Below are positions 16,116 through 24,564 of a DNA stretch of 64,000 bases, one piece after another. Made by a program: the position numbers and the translations under genes. Positions within the stretch are counted from its first letter, which is position 1. Each line of letters begins with the position of its first letter. The notes under the pieces are model-generated. The model was given only the letters and a program-made list of their open reading frames with translations, did not search any database and had not been told where the DNA came from. Source of the stretch: Corynebacterium guangdongense (lineage in GTDB: Bacteria > Actinomycetota > Actinomycetes > Mycobacteriales > Mycobacteriaceae); assembly GCF_030408915.1 (NCBI RefSeq), contig NZ_CP047654.1, positions 1,922,001 through 1,986,000 of the forward strand, written 5' to 3'.

Positions 16116-17420
16116 ATGCCGATGTGGACCGTCACCGACACCCCGGCCCACGAGCGGGCCCGCCGCCTGCACGAGGAAATCACCGGCACCGGGGCCGTCG
16201 CCGTCGCTGATGCGCCGGCCACCTACCCGCTGATCGGCGAGCACGTGGACCATGCCGGTGGTCTGGTCATCGTCGGGGTCGCCGATCTGCGCGCGGCCGT
16301 GGCCTACTCGCCCCGCCCGGACTCCGTGATCAGGGTCAGCTCCCAGCGCTACGGCGCGGACGGCGCCCCGGGCGAGGTCGAGACCGACACCATCGACGTC
16401 GCCGTCGTCAGTGAGCGTGCCGCCGAGCAGCAGTCGGCCATCGACCAGGAGGGTCAGCCGGTCACGCCGGACGCGCCGGTCGGCGGCGCCGCCGCGCGGG
16501 TCGGTGGCCTGGTCTGGACGTTGGTGCACCGTCAGCTGCTCTCCCGCGAGACCCAGGGCATGGACGTCACGATCGTCTCGGACATCCCGGCCGGTCTCGG
16601 GCTGGGGGCGGACACCGCCGTCGACGCCGCGCTCGCGGTGGCACTGCAGGCCGCGTCCCCGGAGCTGGGGGACGCTCCCCTGCGGGCCCGGCTGGCCGAG
16701 ATCGCGTCCCAGGCGGCGGACACCTTCTCCGCGCGGCCGGCGTTGCGGGCGCGCCACACCGCGGCGCTGCGCTGCCCGGGCGACACGGTCTCGATCATCG
16801 ACTACGCCGACGGGTCCGTCACCCAGGCGCCGCACCCGGTGAACCGCGAGGTCCGCGGTTTCGTCGTCGGCCTCCCGGTCGAGAAGCAGAGGGACGCCGC
16901 CGAGGCCTACGCGCTGATCCGCCGGCAGCGACTCTTCCTCGAGGAGGCCTGCCGGGCGTTCGGGACCGAGACGCTGCGCCAGCTCCCCGACGCCGCCACC
17001 CGAGTGCTCGACTGGCTGCAGGCGGTCCACAAGGTCCGCGGTCCGGAGGAGGCGGCCTCCACCGAGCAGGCCGACGCCTGGCTCAGCTTCATCGACGCGG
17101 AGACCGGTCGCGCCCAGCGTGCCGCCCGGGCGCTGCGCTCGCGGCGGGGCGAGGAGATCGGGCAGCTGCTGGCGCAATCTCAGGCCGAGCTCAACGCCCG
17201 GCTGGGTCTGCCGGCCTCCGATGAGCTGGCGGAGCTGGCCCGGGTCCGTGGCGCCCTGTCCGCGCGGGCCACGAGCGCGGGGCTGGGCGAGTCGGTGGTG
17301 GCGCTGGTCCCGGCGGCCCGGGCGGCCAATTTCGCGGCCGATCTCGTGGCGGAGGGCTTCATCGTCGTGGAACTGGCGCCGGGGGCGCGTGCGGATCTCG
17401 CCCCGGAGCCCAGCGCATAA
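16116..17420 (+). CDS. galactokinase-like GHMP protein with degenerate motifs
   Basis: The 434-residue product has the length and layout of galactokinase (GHMP superfamily), but key signatures are altered. The N-terminal GRVNLIGEHTDY region reads ATYPLIGEHVDHAGG. The ATP loop, normally PxGxGLSSSA, reads IPAGLGLGADTA. The MDQ segment holding the catalytic Asp appears as ARHTAAL, with His near that position. The C-terminal GAGFGG loop is reduced to SAGLGESVVALV. The start MPMWTVTD has AAGGAG ten bases upstream. No other Leloir genes are nearby. By ancestry it is galK-like, but catalysis is doubtful; it may bind a sugar or nucleotide, or act on another substrate. Confidence 0.85.
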   Translation: MPMWTVTDTPAHERARRLHEEITGTGAVAVADAPATYPLIGEHVDHAGGLVIVGVADLRAAVAYSPRPDSVIRVSSQRYGADGAPGEVETDTIDVAVVSERAAEQQSAIDQEGQPVTPDAPVGGAAARVGGLVWTLVHRQLLSRETQGMDVTIVSDIPAGLGLGADTAVDAALAVALQAASPELGDAPLRARLAEIASQAADTFSARPALRARHTAALRCPGDTVSIIDYADGSVTQAPHPVNREVRGFVVGLPVEKQRDAAEAYALIRRQRLFLEEACRAFGTETLRQLPDAATRVLDWLQAVHKVRGPEEAASTEQADAWLSFIDAETGRAQRAARALRSRRGEEIGQLLAQSQAELNARLGLPASDELAELARVRGALSARATSAGLGESVVALVPAARAANFAADLVAEGFIVVELAPGARADLAPEPSA

Positions 17421-17433
17421 CCGGGTGGTCCCC

Positions 17434-17468
17434 GACGCGGCGCCGCAGCCTGGCTGCGGCGCCGCGTC
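17434..17468 (+). terminator. terminator after the galK-like gene
   Basis: A perfect 16-bp GC-rich stem with a 3-nt loop starts 13 bp after the stop codon and is followed by ACTGTTTCC. Confidence 0.8.
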
Positions 17469-17517
17469 ACTGTTTCCGAAGGCGGCCACACCCCCGATGC
17501 TTGAAGTTTTTGTTTAT

Positions 17518-17545
17518 TTGACAACCAAAGATGTTGACGTATCAT
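17518..17545 (+). promoter_or_regulatory. sigma-70-type promoter of the FMN reductase gene
   Basis: TTGACA (17518-17523) and TATCAT (17540-17545) are separated by 16 bp in an unusually AT-rich stretch. The predicted start near 17552 leaves a ~45-nt leader with GAGGA before the ATG. This is the best consensus promoter in the window and suggests strong expression. Confidence 0.65.
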
Positions 17546-17597
17546 ACTCAAGCAGTGGAGCCCCTGCTCCCACAAACAACTTTCCGAGGAGAACGTC

Positions 17598-18179
17598 ATG
17601 ACCAAGATCGCCATCGTCACCGGCACCACCCGCACCGGCCGCAACAACCGTCAGGTCGCCGAGTGGGTCTACAACGCAGCCGTTGCCCGGGGCGGCGCCG
17701 AGTTTGAGCTCGTCGACATCGCCGACTACAAGCTGCCGCTGCTCGGCGAGGAGCTCTCCGCCGAGGAGCAGGAGAAGGCCAACGCCAACATCGCCGCCTT
17801 CTCCGCCAAGATGGCCGAGGCCGACGGCTACGTCTTCATCACCGCCGAGTACAACCACTCCCCGGCCCCGGCCCTGACCAACGCCCTGGCCTACCTGCGC
17901 GACGAGGTCTCCAACAAGGCCGCCGGCCTGGTCGGCTACGGCTCCGCCATGGGCGCCCGCGCCGTGGAGCACCTGCGCGGCATCCTCTCCGAGTTCCAGA
18001 TCGCCCACGTCCAGAAGCAGGGCATGTTCTCCCTGTTCACCGACTTCGAGGAGTTCTCCACCTTCAAGCCGACCGAGATGCAGGCCGCCTCCGTCGAGCC
18101 GATGCTCGAGCAGACCATCGCCTGGACCGAGGCCCTCATCCCGGTTCGCCAGCGCGCCCTGGCCACCGTCAACGCCTAA
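17598..18179 (+). CDS. NADPH-dependent FMN reductase family protein
   Basis: This 193-residue flavodoxin-like protein belongs to the NAD(P)H-dependent FMN reductase (YwqN/ArsH/chromate reductase) family. The phosphate loop for FMN is GTTRTGRNNRQVAEW (about residues 9-23). The central TAEYNHSPAPALTNAL (about 81-96) is the family's flavin-contacting motif, followed by VGYGSAMGARAVEHLR. It would reduce FMN or quinones in the cytosol. The gene is monocistronic with its own strong promoter and terminators on both sides. Codon use is strongly biased to C-ending codons, which fits high expression. The physiological substrate (quinone, chromate, azo compound) cannot be read from the sequence. Confidence 0.9.
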   Translation: MTKIAIVTGTTRTGRNNRQVAEWVYNAAVARGGAEFELVDIADYKLPLLGEELSAEEQEKANANIAAFSAKMAEADGYVFITAEYNHSPAPALTNALAYLRDEVSNKAAGLVGYGSAMGARAVEHLRGILSEFQIAHVQKQGMFSLFTDFEEFSTFKPTEMQAASVEPMLEQTIAWTEALIPVRQRALATVNA

Positions 18180-18194
18180 GACGCGAACCGTCCC

Positions 18195-18224
18195 GCGGCG
18201 TCACCCCACCCGGGGTGGCGCCGC
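18195..18224. terminator. terminator between convergent genes
   Basis: A 13-bp stem with one mismatch/wobble (GCGGCGTCACCCC against GGGGTGGCGCCGC) and a short ACCC loop, placed between the FMN reductase gene and the convergent RNB-family gene. Confidence 0.65.
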
Positions 18225-18232
18225 GTTCCGCG

Positions 18233-19630
18233 TTAATCGGCGGGCCAGGCGAACTGCACCTCACGGGTCCCGACGTCCGCGCGGATGAGCGAGACACTGG
18301 TTCGGGTCCCCTCCTCCGGGGCGCCCAGCGACTCCCCGAAGACCGGTGGCTCGTGCACGAAGAGACGGGCCCTGCGCTCCTGCCCGTCGGTGTGCAGGAT
18401 GGTCGCGTCGAAGTTGTGCCCCAGCCAGGGCGCCAGCACCGTCGCTTCAGTCAACCGCAGGCAGGCCCTGTCGACGCTGTTGGCGAACTGCGAGGTGCGG
18501 TGCATGGCGTCGACGACCGCGTCGGCGCGGGCGAGCACCCACTCGGGCACCTCGTACCCGCCGGCGATGGCGAGACAGTACTCCGTCGCGAAGCGGTCGA
18601 CGAGTCGGCGCAGCGGCGCGGTCACGTGCGCGTAATGCCCGCCGACGCCGGCGTGGACCTCGGCGCCGCCGTTCTCCACCCGGCCGTAGCCGGACCCGCG
18701 CAGCAGCTTCTGCGCCTCACGCATCACGGCCATGCCCGCCGCGGAGGTGGCGTCGACGCCCGCGAGAAACCGGGAAATCGAGTCGGCGTCAGCAAGCGGG
18801 AAGCCCAGGGCGCGCACCTCGAAACGGAATTCCGCCTCCCCCTCCGGGGTGGCCGGGCGCAGCGTACGCAGCAGGCCCCGGCCGTGGGCGACCATCATCT
18901 GCCCGGCGCACATGCCGGTCAGCAGCGAGATCTCCGAGTTATAGTCCATGACGTCCGGGCGCGGTTCGATGACGAGCTCGTAGCGCCCGTCGACGCCGCG
19001 CTCGACGCGCTGGGAGGGGATGCGCAGGTTGATCGCTTCTCGACGCAGGCTCGATTCCTGGCGCAGGCGCCCCACGGCCGGCAGCAGCTCGATCGAGGGA
19101 TGCATCCGCCCGGCGTCGAGGTCGGCCTGCACCCCGTCATAATCCAGCTTGGCGACCGAGCGCACCGTCACCCGCTCCACCTGCACGTCCATCACCTCCC
19201 CGGCGTCGTCCAGGTCGATGCTCCACAGGACGGCGGGGCGGTCGACGTCGGGAAGCAGCGAGGCGGATCCCTCCGACAGTGGCGCCGGATGCAGGCGGGC
19301 GGGCTCATCCGGCAGGTAGATCGTCTGGCCGCGGCGCAGCGACTCGGCCTCCAGCGACGATCCCGGCTCGATGAAGGCGGCGACGTCGGCGATCGCGTAA
19401 TGCACCCGGTAACCCGTCCCGCGCGCCTCGATGTGCACCGCCTGGTCCAGGTCCCGCGAACCGGCGGGATCGATGGTCACGAAGGCGATGTCGCGGGCGT
19501 CCCGGCGCTGGTCGGCGAAGCGGTCGGTGGCCTGCGCCGCGGCGTCGACCAGATCGTCCGGAAAGACCGTGGGGATGTTGAACTCCTCCGCGATCGGTCG
19601 AAAATCCAGAGCTGCCGCGTAGAGTTTCAT
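18233..19630 (-). CDS. RNase II family (RNB domain) exoribonuclease
   Basis: The product (465 aa from MKLYAAALDF) is a short RNB-domain protein of the RNase II/R superfamily, 3'-5' exoribonucleases that release 5'-NMPs. The catalytic acidic cluster is in DPAGSRDLDQAV (about residues 55-66). Further family motifs are YAIADVAAFI, the proline-rich LPDEPARLHP, and GGHYAHVTAPLRRLVDRF, which carries the conserved Arg. The long N-terminal cold-shock domains and C-terminal S1 domain of RNase R are missing or reduced, as in the compact actinobacterial form. An in-frame ATG six codons upstream is possible. It lies next to rnpB, so both RNA-processing genes are neighbours on the same strand. Confidence 0.9.
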   Translation of the reverse strand: MKLYAAALDFRPIAEEFNIPTVFPDDLVDAAAQATDRFADQRRDARDIAFVTIDPAGSRDLDQAVHIEARGTGYRVHYAIADVAAFIEPGSSLEAESLRRGQTIYLPDEPARLHPAPLSEGSASLLPDVDRPAVLWSIDLDDAGEVMDVQVERVTVRSVAKLDYDGVQADLDAGRMHPSIELLPAVGRLRQESSLRREAINLRIPSQRVERGVDGRYELVIEPRPDVMDYNSEISLLTGMCAGQMMVAHGRGLLRTLRPATPEGEAEFRFEVRALGFPLADADSISRFLAGVDATSAAGMAVMREAQKLLRGSGYGRVENGGAEVHAGVGGHYAHVTAPLRRLVDRFATEYCLAIAGGYEVPEWVLARADAVVDAMHRTSQFANSVDRACLRLTEATVLAPWLGHNFDATILHTDGQERRARLFVHEPPVFGESLGAPEEGTRTSVSLIRADVGTREVQFAWPAD

Positions 19631-19659
19631 AAGCCCCAATTGTTGCATGTAGAGGGCGG

Positions 19660-20066
<407 letters not shown>

Positions 20067-20185
20067 TTTACGCCCGGAAGGGGGTTTTCCGGTAACCGCT
20101 CCCCGGGCAGGCCCCGCAGATCGGTGTTCGTCTCGAAAGAGACCGCGGTTTCCGGGCGCGGCCCTGCGCGACGAACGCCCGGGAA

Positions 20186-21391
20186 TTACTTCAGCCCCTC
20201 GATATGCTGGTACTCCCCCACCGAGCGCACCACCATCGGCACCGGCGCCTGGCTGCCGAACAGGTCGACGACGCTGATCGCGGCCAGGGGCAGGAAGAGT
20301 TTGGCGTAGAAGCTCTTGCCCGCGCCGAAGGCCTGGCGCAGGAAGGACTTGATGGGGTTGACGTGGCTGACGACCAGCACCGTCTTGCCCGGATACCGCT
20401 TCTCCAGCTGGCGGCGCACGGCACGCACGCGTTTGTTGACGTCCTCGTTGGATTCGCCGTTGGGCGCGGCCAGCGCGGAGTCGGTCACCCACGCCTGGTG
20501 GTAGGCGGGGTCCATCGCGTCGGCCTCGTCGAAGGTCTTGCCTTCGTAGTCGCCGAAATCGCATTCCCGCAGGTCATTGATAATCTCGACGGTGAGGCCG
20601 AGGCGCGTGGCCACGGCGTCGGCGGTCTGCGTGCAGCGCGAGAGCGGCGAGGAGACGACGACGTCGATGCCGCGGCCGACGAGCACCTCGGCGGCCGCCT
20701 CCGCCTGGCGACGACCCAGATCGGTCAGCGGCACGTCGCGCAGTCCGGCGTAGACGCCGGCGGCCGACATCTCGGTCTGGCCGTGCCGCAGCAGGATGAG
20801 ACGGGTCGGCTGGTGGGTCGCCCCGGTCCAGGCGGTGGTAGCCTGGTGCTCCTGCAGGGAGGTGTCGCCGTTGCCGTTGGTGAAGAGGGTCGTGGCTGCG
20901 GAGCCCGCCGGCGCCCCGGAATCGGCGCGGGCGAGCTCCGCCGCCGACGCCCCGCCGACGATGCCCGGCTCGTGGCCGGAGGCGGCGGCGTCCATCGCGT
21001 CGTTGGAGAGCTTGTCGGCGACGGTGTTCTGGGCGCGCGGCACCCAGGTGTAGGCGACGCGGTCGAACTGCTGGGCCAGACGGCGGGCCTCCATGGCCAG
21101 CTTCTGCATGTCCGGGTGCTTGATCTTCCAACGCCCGGACATCTGCTCGACGACGAGCTTGGAGTCCAGGAACACGTAGACCTCGGAGGCGCCCAGCTCG
21201 GCGGCGGCCTCGAGCCCGCGGAGCAGGCCGTGGTACTCGGCGACGTTGTTGGTGGACTTGCGCCCCACCACGTAGACGATCTCGCGCAGCAGGTCACCGG
21301 TGGCGGCGTCATAGACGGCGGTGCCGGAGCCGGCCACGCCCGGGTTGCCGCGGGAACCGCCGTCGGCGAAGACGTTGACTTTCAAAGACAT
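20186..21391 (-). CDS. bifunctional RNase HI / acid phosphatase
   Basis: The 401-residue fusion matches the actinobacterial Rv2228c type. The N-terminal RNase HI domain (about 1-135) has the acidic site in FADGGSRGNPG, Glu in NNVAEYHGLL and Asp in FLDSKLVVEQM. A disordered linker (about 140-195) follows. The C-terminal histidine-phosphatase domain (about 197-401) has the phosphohistidine motif LRHGQTE and the second His in VVSHVNPIKSF. RNase HI removes RNA from RNA-DNA hybrids. The phosphatase half belongs to the family that includes alpha-ribazole phosphatase (CobC). The ATG directly follows the stop codon of the zinc-ribbon gene, indicating translational coupling. Confidence 0.95.
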   Translation of the reverse strand: MSLKVNVFADGGSRGNPGVAGSGTAVYDAATGDLLREIVYVVGRKSTNNVAEYHGLLRGLEAAAELGASEVYVFLDSKLVVEQMSGRWKIKHPDMQKLAMEARRLAQQFDRVAYTWVPRAQNTVADKLSNDAMDAAASGHEPGIVGGASAAELARADSGAPAGSAATTLFTNGNGDTSLQEHQATTAWTGATHQPTRLILLRHGQTEMSAAGVYAGLRDVPLTDLGRRQAEAAAEVLVGRGIDVVVSSPLSRCTQTADAVATRLGLTVEIINDLRECDFGDYEGKTFDEADAMDPAYHQAWVTDSALAAPNGESNEDVNKRVRAVRRQLEKRYPGKTVLVVSHVNPIKSFLRQAFGAGKSFYAKLFLPLAAISVVDLFGSQAPVPMVVRSVGEYQHIEGLK

Positions 21392-22126
21392 CTAGGCGGA
21401 CTCACCGACGCCGATGCTGCGCACGAGGTAGGACCCGCAGTTCGGGCACTGCGGCAGCTCGTCGGCGGGGGCGTTGTTGATGCGGGTGCGGTCGGCCGCC
21501 GGCAGCACCAGGAAGCAGGAGCCGCAGGTGCGCTTGTTGAAGAAGGCGGCGCCGACCTCGTTCTCGACGCGCTGATCCTCGTAGGCGGCGAGCACGTCCG
21601 CGGGCAGCTGGGCACGCAGCTCAGCGATACGCGCCTGCGGGTCCTGCAGGTGCGCGGAGGCACCGTTGGCCGCTTCGGCGGCGCGCTCCGCGAGCTCGAT
21701 CTGGCGGGCGACGTCGTCGACGCGGGCGCCGTGGACGTCGCGGTTGTTGCGCAGGGCGGCGATCTCGTTGTGACATTCCTTGAGCTCGCTCATGAGGTCG
21801 GCGATGCGAGACTTGGTCGCGTAGAGGTCGTGGTCGAGGTCCTTGCGCTTCTCCGGGTCGGTCTCGCTCTGCAGCTTCTGCTTGTTGTCGGCTTCACGGC
21901 GGCGCAGCTTGCGTTCGTCCTCCTGGATGCGCAGGATGTCGAGCTCCATGTCGTCGACGGCCATCTGGGCCGAGGACGCGGCGGAGCGGATTTCCTTCTG
22001 CTCCTGCAGGAGTCGTTCCAGTTCCTGCTGTTCCGGGGTCACCAGGGCCTCGGGCGCGACGGTCAGCTTGCGCTGCGTGGTCGCCAGGTCCAGCAGGACG
22101 GGGTGGAGTGCGCGGTCTAGTTTCAT
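21392..22126 (-). CDS. coiled-coil C4 zinc-ribbon protein
   Basis: This 244-residue protein is a long coiled coil (about residues 20-165, with many heptad Leu/Ile/Glu/Arg positions) followed by a C4 zinc ribbon: CGSC (FNKRTCGSCFLVLP) and CPNC (LPQCPNCGSYL). This is the PF02591-type family, conserved in actinobacteria beside Nif3 and RNase HI. It may act as a nucleic-acid or protein adaptor. I chose MKLDRALHP because AAGGTGG is at the right distance; an upstream MVS start is less likely. It lies between Nif3 (10 bp gap) and the RNase HI fusion (direct abutment) in one transcript. Confidence 0.9.
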   Translation of the reverse strand: MKLDRALHPVLLDLATTQRKLTVAPEALVTPEQQELERLLQEQKEIRSAASSAQMAVDDMELDILRIQEDERKLRRREADNKQKLQSETDPEKRKDLDHDLYATKSRIADLMSELKECHNEIAALRNNRDVHGARVDDVARQIELAERAAEAANGASAHLQDPQARIAELRAQLPADVLAAYEDQRVENEVGAAFFNKRTCGSCFLVLPAADRTRINNAPADELPQCPNCGSYLVRSIGVGESA

Positions 22127-22136
22127 GGAAACCACC

Positions 22137-23282
22137 TTATCGAGTGCGGCTCGGCGTCCGGTGCGCGGATACCGTCCACGGGTCGGTGCGGGTCGGGATG
22201 ATCAGGGTTTCGGTGCCCGCGTCCCGGGAGACGATCTCGGCGACCTGGCTGGTCCAGGGGTATTCGCTGGCCCAGTGGGCGGTGTCGATGACGGCGCAGC
22301 CCCCGGCGCGGATGTGCTCGTCGACCGGGTGGTGGCGCAGATCGGAGGTGACCAAAACGTCGACGTCCATGCGGGCGACGGTGGCCAGCATCGAGTCGCC
22401 GGCTCCGGAAGAGACGGCCACGGTGCGGATGATCGCGTCCGGATCGCCGGCGGCGCGCACGCCCCAGGTCGTTTCGGGGAGACGGTCGGCGACCTGCTGG
22501 GTGAAGTCACGCAGGGTCATCGGCTCGGGGAGCTCGCCGATGCGGCCGAGGCCGTAGGCCTTGTCCAGGTCCGTATCGTCGGCCATCTCGACGATGTCGA
22601 AGGCGGGTTCCTCGTAGGGGTGCTCCTCCCGCAGCACCGTGAGGAGCCGGTGGCGCAGACGCCGGGAGGCGACGAACTCCACGCGCAGTTCCGTCGAGCG
22701 GTGCGCCAGGCCGACGGTGCCCTCGGTCGGCTCGGCGCCCTCGTGGGGCGTGAACTGGCCGACCCCGGTGATCTCGTAGGCGCAGTCGTGGTAGTTGCCG
22801 ATGGTCCCGGCGCCGGCGTCGAAAAGCGCGCGCTTGAGCTTCTCGGCGTCCTTGCCCAGGACGTGGACGCCCCAGTGGTCGTAGGCGTCCAGATATTTCG
22901 GCTTGATGGGGCGGCCGGGGACAATGCCGACGAGTTCGGCGAGCCGGTCGTTGACGCCCGGACGGGCGGAGTCGGCGTTGGTGTGGGCGGCGAAGAGCGC
23001 GCAACCGCCGCGGATGAGCCGGTGGATGATGCGGCCCTTGGCCGTGTCGGCCGCCACGGTGTCGACGCCGCGCATCAGCAGCGGGTGGTGGACGACGAGC
23101 ATCTCGACCTCGGCGGCGAGCGCCTCATCGACCACGGCGTCGGTCGCCTCCAGCGCGAAGGCGGTGCGGGTGACCTCGTCAGCGGGGTCCCCGCAGATCA
23201 GACCCACGGAATCCCAGTCTTCGGCCAGGGCAGGCGGGTAGGCGGTCTCAAGAACGTCGACGATGTCTGCAACGGTGGTCAT
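22137..23282 (-). CDS. Nif3-like dinuclear metal-centre protein
   Basis: The 381-residue product is the long bacterial Nif3/YbgI form, with a Nif3 core split by a PII/CutA-like insert (about residues 130-225). Metal-ligand motifs are visible: VVHHPLLMRG (about 64-73), AAHTNADSARPGVND (about 99-113), and near the C-terminus SSGAGDS and GHCVID-like GGCAVIDTAHW. Family members form hexameric toroids with a dinuclear metal site. A GTP cyclohydrolase or general metal-hydrolase role has been suggested, but the function remains unsettled. It starts the Nif3 - zinc ribbon - RNase HI operon. TAGGAT 8 nt before the ATG points to a leaderless transcript. Confidence 0.93.
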   Translation of the reverse strand: MTTVADIVDVLETAYPPALAEDWDSVGLICGDPADEVTRTAFALEATDAVVDEALAAEVEMLVVHHPLLMRGVDTVAADTAKGRIIHRLIRGGCALFAAHTNADSARPGVNDRLAELVGIVPGRPIKPKYLDAYDHWGVHVLGKDAEKLKRALFDAGAGTIGNYHDCAYEITGVGQFTPHEGAEPTEGTVGLAHRSTELRVEFVASRRLRHRLLTVLREEHPYEEPAFDIVEMADDTDLDKAYGLGRIGELPEPMTLRDFTQQVADRLPETTWGVRAAGDPDAIIRTVAVSSGAGDSMLATVARMDVDVLVTSDLRHHPVDEHIRAGGCAVIDTAHWASEYPWTSQVAEIVSRDAGTETLIIPTRTDPWTVSAHRTPSRTR

Positions 23283-23290
23283 GACACCCC

Positions 23291-23315
23291 ATCCTACGGT
23301 TTCCTGGGGTAGAAC
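23291..23315. promoter_or_regulatory. divergent leaderless promoters between Nif3 and the HAD gene
   Basis: Only 40 bp separate the two start codons. TAGGAT (23296-23291, minus strand) lies 8 nt before the Nif3 ATG, and TAGAAC (23310-23315, plus strand) lies 7 nt before the HAD ATG. Neither side has a Shine-Dalgarno sequence. Confidence 0.5.
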
Positions 23316-23322
23316 TGGGCTC

Positions 23323-24015
23323 ATGGACGATTTCCTCTCCGACCGCACCCCGCCCGAGGGCCGGTCGATTCTCTTCCTCGACATCGACGGGACGCTGCTC
23401 GACTCCTACCCCGGCATCCGGGCGGGGTTCCTGCACGCCCTGGACACGATCGATGTGGAGTACCCCGACGAGCAGTTCCTGGCCCGGCTGGCCGGCCCGC
23501 CGATGGAGCACACGCTCGCCGCCCTGGGGCTTGACGACGCCACCGTCCGCCGCGGCTTCGACGCCTACATGGACTTCACCTCCGGGGGCGGCTGGGCCCA
23601 GGCGGAGGTTTTCCCGGGCATGACGGACTTCCTCGCCGGGGCGCGCTCCGCGGGCTACTACCTGGCCACGGCCTCCTCCAAGGGCGAGGGTTTCGCGCGC
23701 CGGATCCTTCAGCGCACCGGGCTGATCGAGGACCTCGACTTCCTCGGCGCCGCGCAGGAGTACGGTCCCCGCAGGACGAAGGAGAAGGTCATCGCGCACG
23801 TCCTCGACTCCCTCGGCCTGCACGAGCGCCGCCACGAGATCCTCATGGTCGGCGACCGCTCCTACGACATCCAGGGCGCCGCACACTTCAGCATCGACGC
23901 CGTCGCCACGGAATGGGGCTACGGCCACGAGGGGGAATGGCAGTCCGCCCGCTTCCGCGTCACCGACGCGGACCAACTCAAGGAGGTCGTCCATGACTGG
24001 ACCATCGACGGATAA
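23323..24015 (+). CDS. HAD-family phosphatase (Gph-like)
   Basis: This 230-residue soluble HAD hydrolase shows all four motifs: I, FLDIDGTLLDS (nucleophile Asp and acid/base Asp, about residues 19-29); II, ATASSK; III, a Lys near TKEKVI; IV, MVGDRSYDIQGA. A helical C1 cap lies between motifs I and II. It resembles phosphoglycolate phosphatase (Gph) and related sugar-phosphate phosphatases. The start MDDFLSD is 7 nt after TAGAAC. It overlaps the following tyrosine phosphatase gene by 23 bp, so the two are translationally coupled. The substrate is not determined by sequence. Confidence 0.9.
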   Translation: MDDFLSDRTPPEGRSILFLDIDGTLLDSYPGIRAGFLHALDTIDVEYPDEQFLARLAGPPMEHTLAALGLDDATVRRGFDAYMDFTSGGGWAQAEVFPGMTDFLAGARSAGYYLATASSKGEGFARRILQRTGLIEDLDFLGAAQEYGPRRTKEKVIAHVLDSLGLHERRHEILMVGDRSYDIQGAAHFSIDAVATEWGYGHEGEWQSARFRVTDADQLKEVVHDWTIDG

Positions 24016-24508
24016 CCGGGATTTCAGCGCCGAGCCGCTGCACGTGACTTTCGTCTGCCTGGGCAACATCTGCCGCTCCCCCATGGCGGAGGTCATCTTC
24101 ACCGAGGCCGTCGCCCGGGCCGGACTTGAGGGGCTGATCAGGGTCTCCTCCTCGGGCACGGGCGACTGGCACGTCGGCGAGGGCGCCGACGAACGGGCAC
24201 TGCGGGAGCTGGCCGACAACGGCTACGACGGCTCCGATCACCGCGCCAGCCAGGTCGGACCCGAGACCCTGGCCGCCGACCTCATCATCGCGTTGGACAC
24301 CAACCACCGCTCCTCCCTCATCGTCGCCTCGGGCGCCGCGGAGGAGAAGGTGCGGATGCTGCGCGACTTCGATCCCGCCGCCGGACCCGACGCCTCCGTC
24401 GCCGACCCCTACTTCGGCGGCCCGGCGGGCTTCATCACCACCCGTGAGCAGATTGAAGCCGCCGTCCCGGGCATCCTCGACTGGGCCCGCGCGCAACTGA
24501 ACCGGTGA
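23993..24508 (+). CDS. low-molecular-weight protein tyrosine phosphatase
   Basis: The 171-residue protein has the complete LMW-PTP active site, CLGNICRSPMAE (C-x5-R-S, about residues 21-32), and the general-acid Asp in SVADPYFGG near residue 138. Tyr-containing loops fit a phosphotyrosine phosphatase such as PtpA of mycobacteria rather than an arsenate reductase, because no second or third redox Cys is present. An excellent AAGGAGG ribosome binding site precedes the ATG, which lies inside the end of the HAD gene. The expected role is cytosolic, or possibly secreted, dephosphorylation of protein tyrosines. Confidence 0.93.
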   Translation: MTGPSTDNRDFSAEPLHVTFVCLGNICRSPMAEVIFTEAVARAGLEGLIRVSSSGTGDWHVGEGADERALRELADNGYDGSDHRASQVGPETLAADLIIALDTNHRSSLIVASGAAEEKVRMLRDFDPAAGPDASVADPYFGGPAGFITTREQIEAAVPGILDWARAQLNR

Positions 24509-24551
24509 CTCCCCCGGCCCGCGGGGCTTAGGGAATCATTCTTTTGATGGG

Positions 24552-24557
24552 TAGACT
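24552..24557 (+). promoter_or_regulatory. -10 box for leaderless SURF1 gene
   Basis: TAGACT is followed after 7 nt by the in-frame GTG at 24565. This decides the start codon: an upstream ATG at 24547 would lie in front of the transcription start. Confidence 0.6.
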
Positions 24558-24564
24558 GCGCGGT

